Of a DNA stretch of 64,000 nucleotides, positions 56,760 through 64,000 are shown piece after piece. A model generated the notes under the pieces. The model made no database searches, was not told the origin of the DNA, and was given only the letters and a program-made list of their open reading frames with translations. Location: positions 722,924-786,923 of the forward strand of contig JALTJN010000362.1 in NCBI GenBank assembly GCA_027076405.1. Reading direction: 5' to 3'. The DNA is from Chromatiales bacterium. GTDB lineage: Bacteria > Pseudomonadota > Gammaproteobacteria > UBA6429. Each line of letters starts with the position of its first letter. Positions within the stretch are counted from its first letter, which is position 1. The position numbers and the translations under genes were made by a program.

Positions 56760-57959
56760 ATGGAAATTAAATTCATGAAATTAAAAAATAGTATTTTACG
56801 TCAATTATTAGTGGCTTTTTTAGCTTTTGGAGCAGCTGTAGGCACGGTATTTCCATTTTATGCAGAATTTTTTGTTGAATGGAAGCCCGGAATGTATGGT
56901 TGGTTTTTTCTTGGCTGTCTATTTGCCGGTACGATGATTGGGATTGTTAATTATCTGCTCGTTAAAATGATTTTATTAAAAAAACTAAAGCGTATTGCTG
57001 AAGTTAGTTATGCCATAGGTGATAAAGATCTTCGTCATACTTGCACAATAACAAGTGACGATTTGATTGGGGACATAATTACCAGTTTTAATAAAATGTC
57101 TGAAACATTACGGGATATGATAGGTAAAATTAATTCGGAAGCCGGTTATCTTAATTCATCTTCAGATTCTTTAATAAACTTTACATCTGCTGCTACAAAT
57201 AGCACACAACAGCAACAATCTCAGGTAGAGCAAATTGCTACTGCTATCAATGAAATGTCGGCAACAGCACAGGAAGTTGCTACTCATGCTGAACAAACAG
57301 CTAATGCCACTAAAGAAGCAAACGAACAAAGTGATAATGCAAAAGTGGTTGTTGTTGAGGCAATGACATCGGTCGATGTATTGGCTGATATGGTGGGCAC
57401 GGCAGGTGATGTAATAAGTAACCTTGAAAAGGAAGGTGAAAATATCGGTAATGTGCTGACGGTAATTAGTGGTATTGCTGAACAAACTAACTTACTGGCA
57501 TTAAATGCAGCTATTGAAGCCGCGCGTGCGGGAGAACAAGGGCGAGGTTTTGCTGTTGTTGCAGACGAGGTGAGAACTCTGGCGAATCGAACTAAAGAAT
57601 CAACCACAGAAATTAGCGATATGATTGAACGCCTACAATCGGGCACTCGTGAAGCGGCTAATACCATGGAGCAAAGCCGGGAACAGGCAGTAAAAGGTGT
57701 GGATTATACCGAACAAGCCGCTGAAGCGCTTGCGCTGATAGCGGGAAATATCAGCACTATTACGGAAATGAGCGTACATATTGCAAACGCAGCTGAAGAA
57801 CAAAAAACAGTGGTTGAAGATATCAATCAGAACGTGGTGATGATTAATGATGGTTCTATTCAGGCGACTGAAAATATGAATCAGGTTAATCAGGCAAGCA
57901 ACGAAGTTGCACAACATGCCGTGAGCCTGCATAAGCTTGTTGAAGGGTTTAAAGTTTAA
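56760..57959 (+). CDS. Methyl-accepting chemotaxis protein without a periplasmic sensor
   Basis: This 399-residue chemoreceptor has two closely spaced membrane helices (about 13-35 and 42-68) with almost no periplasmic loop. A HAMP-like segment follows ([20 protein letters not shown]), then the signalling hairpin with [20 protein letters not shown] and [17 protein letters not shown]. Input is probably from within the membrane or the cytosol. An alternative ATG at 56775 is equally plausible. It ends 2 bases from the convergent psd stop. Confidence 0.9.
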   Translation: MEIKFMKLKNSILRQLLVAFLAFGAAVGTVFPFYAEFFVEWKPGMYGWFFLGCLFAGTMIGIVNYLLVKMILLKKLKRIAEVSYAIGDKDLRHTCTITSDDLIGDIITSFNKMSETLRDMIGKINSEAGYLNSSSDSLINFTSAATNSTQQQQSQVEQIATAINEMSATAQEVATHAEQTANATKEANEQSDNAKVVVVEAMTSVDVLADMVGTAGDVISNLEKEGENIGNVLTVISGIAEQTNLLALNAAIEAARAGEQGRGFAVVADEVRTLANRTKESTTEISDMIERLQSGTREAANTMEQSREQAVKGVDYTEQAAEALALIAGNISTITEMSVHIANAAEEQKTVVEDINQNVVMINDGSIQATENMNQVNQASNEVAQHAVSLHKLVEGFKV

Positions 57960-57961
57960 GC

Positions 57962-58819
57962 TTATTTAATCGTTCCGATGATATTTCCCAGTTGAACAGA
58001 TTGCTCGGCATTAAGTTCTTTTATCCATTCCATTTTTTTATTGGCATAAATTAGGATAACGGTAGAACCCATATTAAAGCGTCCCATTTCCTGTCCTTTG
58101 GTAAAACTTAATTCTTCGTCGTCATACTTCCAGTTTCGAATATCTTTACGTGTGGGTGGAGTTACTTCACCATGCCAGACCGTTTCAATGCTACCTACGA
58201 AAATAGCGCCCACCAGAATCATTGCCATAGGGCCTGCAGGTGTGTCAAACAAACAGATTACCCGTTCATTACGGGCAAAGAGAGCGGGCACATTATTAAC
58301 TGTAGTGGGGTTAACGCTAAATAGTTGACCGGGAACATGAATCATTTCCTTTAAAGTACCATCAACCGGCATATGGATGCGATGATAATCTTTAGGTGAA
58401 AGATAAATGGTATTAAACTGACCATTTTTAAATTTTTTTCCGAGATCTTCTCTATCACCTAACAGTTGTGTCAGTGAGTAAGCATGACCTTTAGCCTGAA
58501 AAATAAGGTCAGTACTGATTTTCCCTAACTGACTGATTGCACCGTCAACTGGGGAAGCTATGCTTTTATCATCTGTGACTATTGAGCGGGCACCTTCTTT
58601 GAGTTCACGAGTAAAAAAATGATTAAAACTATTATAACTTTTCCAGTTAGAATTTTTAGCCTCTTCCATATTGACTTTGAATTGACGAATAAATAATGGC
58701 AGGACAATATTTAGTAACCATCTATATTCACAACGTGTTAATCGCCACATCATTTTAGATAAAAAATGCTGTGGAATGATATGTTGCAAGGCAATAAAAA
58801 GACGAGCGCGTATGTTCAA
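57962..58819 (-). CDS. psd: Phosphatidylserine decarboxylase proenzyme
   Basis: This 285-residue membrane-associated enzyme makes phosphatidylethanolamine. It cuts itself at the GS bond of the motif FNMGSTVIL (Ser252 becomes the pyruvoyl group). The usual E. coli motif is LGST, so this has Met for Leu. The acid and His of the active site are in SPVDGAISQLG and DYHRIHMPVDG. The length is standard. It is downstream of the SCO and PCuAC genes on the minus strand, separated by 52 bases. Confidence 0.95.
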   Translation of the reverse strand: MNIRARLFIALQHIIPQHFLSKMMWRLTRCEYRWLLNIVLPLFIRQFKVNMEEAKNSNWKSYNSFNHFFTRELKEGARSIVTDDKSIASPVDGAISQLGKISTDLIFQAKGHAYSLTQLLGDREDLGKKFKNGQFNTIYLSPKDYHRIHMPVDGTLKEMIHVPGQLFSVNPTTVNNVPALFARNERVICLFDTPAGPMAMILVGAIFVGSIETVWHGEVTPPTRKDIRNWKYDDEELSFTKGQEMGRFNMGSTVILIYANKKMEWIKELNAEQSVQLGNIIGTIK

Positions 58820-58871
58820 CTTTTGTTACTCCGTAAAATAATTATATCTTGTACTGCTCATTTACTTGAGC

Positions 58872-59366
58872 TTACATGGAACCACATTTTCCGCTACCAC
58901 ATTTCATTTGTGAGCGGTTGCTGTTTTTCACTTTCAAATTAATGTGAATTGTTTCACCATTATTAAATTTTATACTCACTGGAATAACGGAGTCACTTTT
59001 TATCGCTTTTAATTTCCCCATGAGCATCATGTGTAGCCCGCCGGGTTTGAGTTCAATATGATTGTTAGCTTTGATTAAAAGGTTATTTTGTTTAGTCATT
59101 CGCATCATGCCATTTTTCATTTCAGACTTATGAATTTCCACTTTCTTGAATAAAGTACTTTTTGCGGAAAGTATTTTAATATCTTTATTACCAAGATTGT
59201 TGATCTTCATATAACCGGCCATGACTTTTACTACAGGTGGTGCTTCCGGGCTCCATGCGTTTTCAATTTTAATGGTTTCAGAAGAGTGAGCTAGACTGCT
59301 AAGGGAAAAGAAGAAAATGTAAATAAAAAACACACTGGTAATTTTTTTTAAATTGATGAAATACAT
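58872..59366 (-). CDS. Periplasmic copper chaperone PCuAC
   Basis: This 164-residue exported protein has a signal peptide ending SLAHS. The PCuAC copper site is present: EIHKSEMKNGMM and PGGLHMMLMG, the H(M)x10Mx21HxM pattern. It ends with MKCGSGKCGSM, an extra Cys/Met tail likely to bind copper. It delivers Cu(I) to the CuA site of cytochrome oxidase with SCO. Its start overlaps the SCO stop by one base, so both are co-translated. Confidence 0.93.
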   Translation of the reverse strand: MYFINLKKITSVFFIYIFFFSLSSLAHSSETIKIENAWSPEAPPVVKVMAGYMKINNLGNKDIKILSAKSTLFKKVEIHKSEMKNGMMRMTKQNNLLIKANNHIELKPGGLHMMLMGKLKAIKSDSVIPVSIKFNNGETIHINLKVKNSNRSQMKCGSGKCGSM

Positions 59367-60037
59367 TATTCATCACCATAAAAAGTTCGGATAGTTTGAA
59401 AATTAGCCGCAATGGTTTTAGCAATATGTGGTGGAGAAATAACAGCACGCATGCGGCCTTTGGGATCAACTAGTATCAGTTGTGCGCCGTGGTTTACAAT
59501 GTATTCTTCATCATTATCGCCGTCTTTTTCATCATAGCCATAAAGTATACCAATCTGGTTGGTGAGTTTATCAAGTTCATCCAGTTTTCCAGTTACACCA
59601 TTGAATTCGGGATTAAAATACTGAACATATTGCTTTAGTGTTTCGGCCGAATCTCGATCGGGATCAACTGAAATAAAATAAAGTTTTGGGTGTCCTTTTT
59701 CTCCAGCTTTAGTCGGCAGTGTTTTCCATACCGATTGCATGACCTTTAAAGTTGTTGGGCAAACATCGGGGCAGTTGGTAAAGCCAAAGAATAAAAAGCT
59801 CCAGTGACCTTTTAATTGTGCAGGGCTGAACTCCTGTTTGTTTTGATCCAGCAGACTAAAGCCGATAAGCGGACGTGCATGTGGCAAAACAGTGGCATCA
59901 AGATTTTTGGGAACTCTGGTGTCATTATTATTCATCAACACCGTCTGACTTGCCCATAATCCAACAATAAGACTGATAGCACCAATACTAATGAGTAAAA
60001 TCAGATTTTTAATAGATTTCTTCTTTTCAGATGACAT
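59366..60037 (-). CDS. SCO1/SenC-family copper chaperone
   Basis: This 223-residue thioredoxin-fold protein is anchored by one helix (about 11-31). The copper ligands are Cys89 and Cys93 in NCPDVCPTTLK and His183 in IVNHGAQL. SVDPDRDSAETLKQYV is the family signature. It assembles the CuA centre of cytochrome c oxidase together with PCuAC encoded next. No oxidase gene is in the window. Confidence 0.95.
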   Translation of the reverse strand: MSSEKKKSIKNLILLISIGAISLIVGLWASQTVLMNNNDTRVPKNLDATVLPHARPLIGFSLLDQNKQEFSPAQLKGHWSFLFFGFTNCPDVCPTTLKVMQSVWKTLPTKAGEKGHPKLYFISVDPDRDSAETLKQYVQYFNPEFNGVTGKLDELDKLTNQIGILYGYDEKDGDNDEEYIVNHGAQLILVDPKGRMRAVISPPHIAKTIAANFQTIRTFYGDE

Positions 60038-60207
60038 CGTTTTATATCCATAGTTATAATTTGATTAGGGTATTTTAGCGGGTTTTCACTTCGAATATCG
60101 AGATTAAAATTAAGATAGATGACAAATTTATTACTTTGTTGACATATCGTTATTTTGAACGTAGTTTTTATGATATTTAAGGTGTATTTATTGGAGCAAA
60201 GATTTTA

Positions 60208-61356
60208 ATGGATGTTTATTTTGAACCAGATCCTGATGATAAAATAAATAAAAGCTGGGTAAATAAATCCTGTTTTTTTTCAAAAAAGAAAATTAAGCCT
60301 TATCGCCGCTGTAATTATTGCACTTTAAAAACACGACAATGCCTGGGCATTCAAAATAATATTGTCAGTATTGCTATTGTTATTTTTCTGCTTGGATTTC
60401 TTTTAATCTACGATAATATTTTTGTCAGGTTAAATATTCTGGTTATTATTACTTTGCTGATTATTTTTGGTTATCGTATTAATAGTAGTCTGGATAAACT
60501 TGCAAAAACAATATACTTAAATACGCAGTTAACAAAAGAACTTAAAATTTACCAGGATAAACTTGAAGAAAGGGTCAAAGAAAAAACAGCTGAAGCAGTT
60601 GCTGCAAAAAATGCGGCAGTAGAAGCGAATCAGGCAAAATCTGAATTTCTTGAAAATATGTCACATGAATTACGTACACCGATGCATGGAATATTAGGTT
60701 ATGCCCAGCTGGGTATTTCCCGGTTTGAAGACACTGAAAGTAAAAATAATAAACTCTTTACCTATTTTACAAACATTGAAGTAAGTGGCGAGCGCCTATT
60801 AGGGTTGCTTGACAACTTGCTTGATTTATCGAAGCTTGAATCAGGGGCGGTAGAATTAAATATTATTGAATTTGATCTGGTGTTTGTTATCGATTTGTTG
60901 TTGAACAATACGGCCTCATTGCTTAAAGAGAAAAATTTACAGGTTGAGTTTAATAAGCTAACAGACAACACCAAGATTCATGCAGATAAAGATAAAGTCT
61001 CTCAGGCCTTGTTACATTTAATATCAAACGCAATTAAATTTTCCAACGAGAATGAAAAAATTGTTGTTAGTCTTGATGATTCGGAGCTTAAAAACGAGTT
61101 AACCGGTGTGGTGAGTCCGGCAACTTTAATATGTATTGAAGATAAGGGCGTGGGTATTCCTGCTGAAGAGATGACAACCGTTTTTAACAAATTTATTCAA
61201 AGTAGTCGTACAAATACACATGCAGGAGGCACAGGGTTAGGTCTGGCTATTGTAAAGGAAATTATCGATGAGCATAAAGGTAAAATTTGGGTGGAGAACG
61301 CTATGGAAAAAGGTACAAAGTTTTGTTTTCTTTTACCGAAAAATCAGGATAAATAA
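60208..61356 (+). CDS. Membrane histidine kinase with Cys-rich N terminus
   Basis: This 382-residue sensor kinase starts with a cytosolic segment containing Cys22 and a cluster Cys35-x2-Cys38-x6-Cys45 (RRCNYCTLKTRQCLG). Two close membrane helices follow (about 50-68 and 72-90), then a coiled coil, an H box (SHELRTPMHGILG, His153) and a HATPase domain (LISNAIKFSNEN, DKGVGIP, GGTGLGLAIVKEI). There is almost no periplasmic loop, so the Cys cluster is the likely input, perhaps metal or redox. No response regulator is adjacent. Confidence 0.85.
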   Translation: MDVYFEPDPDDKINKSWVNKSCFFSKKKIKPYRRCNYCTLKTRQCLGIQNNIVSIAIVIFLLGFLLIYDNIFVRLNILVIITLLIIFGYRINSSLDKLAKTIYLNTQLTKELKIYQDKLEERVKEKTAEAVAAKNAAVEANQAKSEFLENMSHELRTPMHGILGYAQLGISRFEDTESKNNKLFTYFTNIEVSGERLLGLLDNLLDLSKLESGAVELNIIEFDLVFVIDLLLNNTASLLKEKNLQVEFNKLTDNTKIHADKDKVSQALLHLISNAIKFSNENEKIVVSLDDSELKNELTGVVSPATLICIEDKGVGIPAEEMTTVFNKFIQSSRTNTHAGGTGLGLAIVKEIIDEHKGKIWVENAMEKGTKFCFLLPKNQDK

Positions 61357-61385
61357 TTTAAAACAACATAAAAATTATTATTGCC

Positions 61386-62234
61386 CTATTTTACATCGTC
61401 TATTGGCCGTTTATTAATGGCATAGTCATCTAATCTGGAAACAAATGGTAAATAAATTAACCAGCGTAAATTTTGCCATTTTCCTTTTCGAAAATTACGT
61501 AAGCCAATTTTCATATTTTTGTGACCTTTTTCAGGTTGCTTAAGGTAGGTACCAAAAAACCGATCCCAGAGTGAAATAAAAAAACTGAAGTTACTATTTG
61601 TCTCATTTACATTTAATGAGTGATGAATACGATGCATATCTGGCGTGACAATAAACCAGCGTAGAAATGGTTCGATCGATTTCGCTATTTTTATATTTGA
61701 ATGGGTATACATTGCTGCAGCGTTGAGAATAATTTCAAAAATTATGACGGCTATTACCGGTGCCCCAATTGAAGCAATGGTAATAAATTTTATAAGAATG
61801 GATATCACCATTTCAAACGGGTGAAATCTTAAACCGGTTGTAACATCACAATCCAGATCAGAGTGATGAACACGATGAAAACGCCAGAATAAGGGCAAAG
61901 AATGGAACATCACATGTTGAAGGTACACCGATAGATCCATCAATATGAATGCCAGAGCAAAATGGAGAGGAAAAGGGAGTCCAAAATTATATAAAAATCC
62001 CCATTGGTTATTTTCAGCGAGTAAGGCAACACCGACAGCGGCGGTTGGGAATATGAAGCGTAGCAATATGCTGGAAATAATGATTAAGCCAAAATTATTA
62101 ATCCAGCGGAAACGACGTAATTCTAGTAGTTTACGTTTTGGTGATGCTATTTCCCAGAGAGTAAAAAGTGTAAAAAGACCTAAAAATGAGCCTATTCGTA
62201 TAATACTTTCATATTCAAAAAATAATTCTTTCAC
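61386..62234 (-). CDS. Sterol desaturase / fatty acid hydroxylase family protein
   Basis: This 282-residue membrane di-iron enzyme has about five helices. The eight-His iron site is visible as HVMFH, RFHRVHHSD, and DMHRIHHSLN with further His in AMYTHSNI. The family inserts oxygen into lipids. The substrate here is not determined, and fatty acids, hopanoids or carotenoids are all possible. It is convergent with the kinase gene 29 bases away. Confidence 0.9.
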   Translation of the reverse strand: MKELFFEYESIIRIGSFLGLFTLFTLWEIASPKRKLLELRRFRWINNFGLIIISSILLRFIFPTAAVGVALLAENNQWGFLYNFGLPFPLHFALAFILMDLSVYLQHVMFHSLPLFWRFHRVHHSDLDCDVTTGLRFHPFEMVISILIKFITIASIGAPVIAVIIFEIILNAAAMYTHSNIKIAKSIEPFLRWFIVTPDMHRIHHSLNVNETNSNFSFFISLWDRFFGTYLKQPEKGHKNMKIGLRNFRKGKWQNLRWLIYLPFVSRLDDYAINKRPIDDVK

Positions 62235-62374
62235 CCTGATTATCCATGTTTTTATTTTACTAAGATAAACTTTAGCATGTTTAATTTAATACCTGAGTGA
62301 ATGAATACGATATAAGCGTAAAATTAACAATAAGTTAACTTTTATCGCTATAGAGAACTTTTAGCGAACAATGG

Positions 62375-62403
62375 TTGATGTTTTACTGGAAAATGAGTAT
62401 GGT
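62375..62403 (+). promoter_or_regulatory. Candidate sigma-70 promoter of the LexA-like gene
   Basis: TTGATG (62375-62380), a 17-base spacer and TATGGT (62398-62403), followed 28 bases later by the ATG with AAGAGGT as ribosome site. The hexamers are fair matches. No LexA box was recognised in the leader. Confidence 0.4.
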
Positions 62404-62431
62404 TAGAACATATTCCTAAGAGGTTAAGTCA

Positions 62432-62920
62432 ATGAGCAACGTTAACTATATGATAAATAATAAATATACTAATAATTTAAATAAAAATAATCGTGAAGTC
62501 TGGAGCCCGGAATTAGAAAATATCGATATGTTGTCGGAAGATTTATATGATTTGCCGTTGCTCGGTTATGTCACTGCGGGTGAGCCTGTACTGCTATCTG
62601 AAGAAAATGAAACCGTTGGTGTACCAACGAGTATGGTGCGTACAAACAGCTATGCACTACGTGTTCGAGGACATTCTATGATCGATGATAATATCGAAGA
62701 TGGCGATATTATCGTGGTAGAAAAGCGTGAAACAGCCTGCAATGGTGAGTCAGTTGTGGCGATGATCAATGGTGAAACGGTAACATTAAAAAAATTCTAT
62801 GTTGAGCGCGAGGGTATTCGTTTACAGCCAGCTAACCCGACAATGGAGCCGATTTATTTGCGCAATGAAGAAGTTCAAATATTGGGTATTGTAACCGGGG
62901 TGATTCGAAGCACTGTATAA
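62432..62920 (+). CDS. LexA-like S24 protein lacking a DNA-binding domain
   Basis: This 162-residue protein has the LexA autocleavage domain: LPLLGYVTAGEP with the scissile Ala49-Gly50, the catalytic Ser82 in RVRGHSMIDD and Lys120 in GETVTLKKFY, spaced 38 residues from the Ser as in LexA. The N-terminal 35 residues are Asn-rich and contain no winged helix. No HTH is encoded in the 197 bases upstream. It therefore resembles UmuD in architecture and LexA in sequence. No umuC-like gene is nearby. Confidence 0.8.
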   Translation: MSNVNYMINNKYTNNLNKNNREVWSPELENIDMLSEDLYDLPLLGYVTAGEPVLLSEENETVGVPTSMVRTNSYALRVRGHSMIDDNIEDGDIIVVEKRETACNGESVVAMINGETVTLKKFYVEREGIRLQPANPTMEPIYLRNEEVQILGIVTGVIRSTV

Positions 62921-62948
62921 CTGAAAGGCTCTATTGAACCTCTAAATG

Positions 62949-62986
62949 TAGGTTGGCCTTCAGGCCAACGCGATATTCATTCAAAT
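62949..62986. repeat. Palindromic TTGGCCTTCAGGCCAA repeat, copy B (partial)
   Basis: TAGGTTGGCCTTCAGGCC, then AACGCGATATTCATTCAAAT, equals the second half of copy A at 23437 with one change. The first half (GGGCTGAAGCCC) is missing here but present in copy C 60 bases further on. Confidence 0.75.
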
Positions 62987-63048
62987 GACCGAATTCACTT
63001 ATTAACCATGTAGTGAAAAAGAACATAGGTGGTTGTGTTTGCTGCAGC

Positions 63049-63113
63049 GTCGGGCTGAAGCCCGACCTACATATTTAAAGCTAACTTTGTGTGTTGGCCT
63101 TCAGGCCGACTTC
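63049..63113. repeat. Palindromic GGGCTGAAGCCC / TTGGCCTTCAGGCC repeat, copy C
   Basis: CGGGCTGAAGCCCGACCTAC, then ATATTTAAAGCTAACTTTG, matches copy A nearly base for base. The second palindrome has one changed base (GGCCGAC). It directly precedes the rhodanese stop codon. Confidence 0.78.
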
Positions 63114-63126
63114 AATACCATTGTAA

Positions 63127-63939
63127 TTATTCTATCGGTGTATTTGCTTCATTCCCCCAATCTGACCAAGAGCCGGGATAACCCTTTACATTTTCATAGC
63201 CCAGTGACTTCAGCATAATATAAGTATGCGCCGAGCGATGGTGACTATGACAATGTGTGATAACCATTTTATCGGTTGTTATTCCTTTATTTTCTAATAA
63301 TTCCCGTAATTCTTTTTCAGGCTTTAAGTGGCGGTCATTATTTAAGTCCATCGCATCCGTCCACTCAATATTTATCGCACCGGGGATGTGTCCGGCTCGT
63401 TGAGCATAGGCCTTTGTGCCGTTGAATTCAGCTGGACTGCGCGCATCAAAAATAACTACGTTTTCATCAGACATGTGATCTAATATAAATTGACGGGTAG
63501 CCACAGGTTCAAAATTCATTTTAACTTTAAAATCGTTAGGTGTTGGGTAGTTAATTTCAGAAGAAATTTTATTACCATGGTTTGACCAGGTTTGTAGGCC
63601 ACCATTGAGTAAAGAGTAGTTTTTAAAGCCGGCAACCTCCAATGTCCATAAAAATCGACAGGCTCGGCCACCACCTTCATCATCATAAACAACAATGTGT
63701 TTATTATCACTTAAGCCCAAACTTCTTAATACATTATTTAATTGTTCTTCGCTTGGCAATAAGCCCATACGTGGTTGTTCTACTCTCACAAGCCATTCGT
63801 AGTTGAGGAATATAGCACCAGGAATATGATATTGAACATATGTGGCAGGGCTTGAGAGATCAAATATTAATACATTTTCATCGTTTAAATACTGCTGTAA
63901 TTCAGTGGGTTCGATAATGAGTGGGAGTTGAGCAGACAT
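63127..63939 (-). CDS. Two-domain sulfurtransferase (rhodanese)
   Basis: This 270-residue protein has two rhodanese domains. The N-terminal domain (1-125, inactive) contains VVYDDEGGGRACRFLW. The C-terminal domain (about 145-268) has the active-site Cys230 in the loop THCHSHHRSAHTY. The loop is His-rich, unlike the CRKGVT of thiosulfate or CGSGVT of 3-mercaptopyruvate enzymes, so the sulfur donor is unclear. No signal peptide is visible and the protein is cytosolic. A role in sulfane-sulfur handling fits a sulfur oxidiser. Confidence 0.88.
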   Translation of the reverse strand: MSAQLPLIIEPTELQQYLNDENVLIFDLSSPATYVQYHIPGAIFLNYEWLVRVEQPRMGLLPSEEQLNNVLRSLGLSDNKHIVVYDDEGGGRACRFLWTLEVAGFKNYSLLNGGLQTWSNHGNKISSEINYPTPNDFKVKMNFEPVATRQFILDHMSDENVVIFDARSPAEFNGTKAYAQRAGHIPGAINIEWTDAMDLNNDRHLKPEKELRELLENKGITTDKMVITHCHSHHRSAHTYIMLKSLGYENVKGYPGSWSDWGNEANTPIE

Positions 63940-64000
63940 AAATACGCCTTAAATGTGTGGAAATAAGACGAGATAGTATAGCGGAAAAATATTTGGTTCC

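Noticed and set aside
57284..57667. 127-residue minus-strand ORF inside the second chemoreceptor
   Set aside because: Antisense shadow. The same artefact appears opposite the first chemoreceptor at 39460-39645.

Overview
The window is a chromosomal segment of an AT-rich gammaproteobacterium with a sulfur-oxidising character. The gammaproteobacterial signature is the set of conserved blocks: PP0621-pilS-pilR, bamD-rluD-pgeF-clpB, dapA-bamC-MBL-purC, epmB/efp/epmA, parE-parC and gspJKLMN. The sulfur signature is soxB (thiosulfate oxidation), a two-domain rhodanese and possibly the GalT-like nucleotidylyltransferase. Order or genus cannot be decided from the sequence alone. No tRNA, rRNA, CRISPR array, prophage or transposase gene was seen. 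Coding density is high and both strands are used. Layout: 1-3719 holds the end of a type II secretion operon (gspJ partial, K, L, M, N). 3727-6944 (minus) holds the PilS/PilR two-component system with a PP0621-family protein. 7131-18827 is mostly plus-strand housekeeping: nadE, glnB, rluD, pgeF, a ZIP metal transporter, a GcvR-like ACT protein, def, an acyltransferase, a membrane-anchored GltB-like FMN protein and clpB, with bamD on the minus strand. clpB carries a good heat-shock promoter candidate. 19601-23254 encodes the periplasmic repair pair MsrP/MsrQ and then a solitary SoxB. 23524-33662 holds hemH, a DUF2914 protein, ettA, a LysR regulator, a PerM-type permease, PhoH, a peroxiredoxin and a GalT-family protein. 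33865-37759 is dapA-bamC-MBL hydrolase-purC. 37955-44446 is a chemoreceptor followed by parE and parC. 44486-53632 holds a lipoprotein/adenylate cyclase pair, HtpX, DUF1015, a FimX-like degenerate GGDEF/EAL protein and a PilZ-like partner. 53752-56589 is the EF-P modification locus. 56760-63939 holds a second chemoreceptor, psd, the copper pair PCuAC/SCO, a Cys-rich histidine kinase, a fatty acid hydroxylase, a LexA-like protein without a DNA-binding domain and a rhodanese. Functional themes: envelope biogenesis (T2SS, BamC/BamD, Psd), surface motility and c-di-GMP signalling (PilS/PilR, FimX, PilZ-like protein, two chemoreceptors with predicted sigma-28 promoters), periplasmic sulfur and copper chemistry (SoxB, MsrPQ, SCO, PCuAC, rhodanese) and stress responses (ClpB, HtpX, peroxiredoxin, LexA-like). 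The least ordinary material lies between genes. At least two families of short palindromic repeats recur in intergenic gaps, including one inserted between parE and parC, and there are two further single-copy inverted-repeat elements. The most interesting proteins are the FimX/PilZ-like pair, the HTH-less LexA homologue, the Cys-cluster histidine kinase and the GalT-family enzyme in a sulfur oxidiser.
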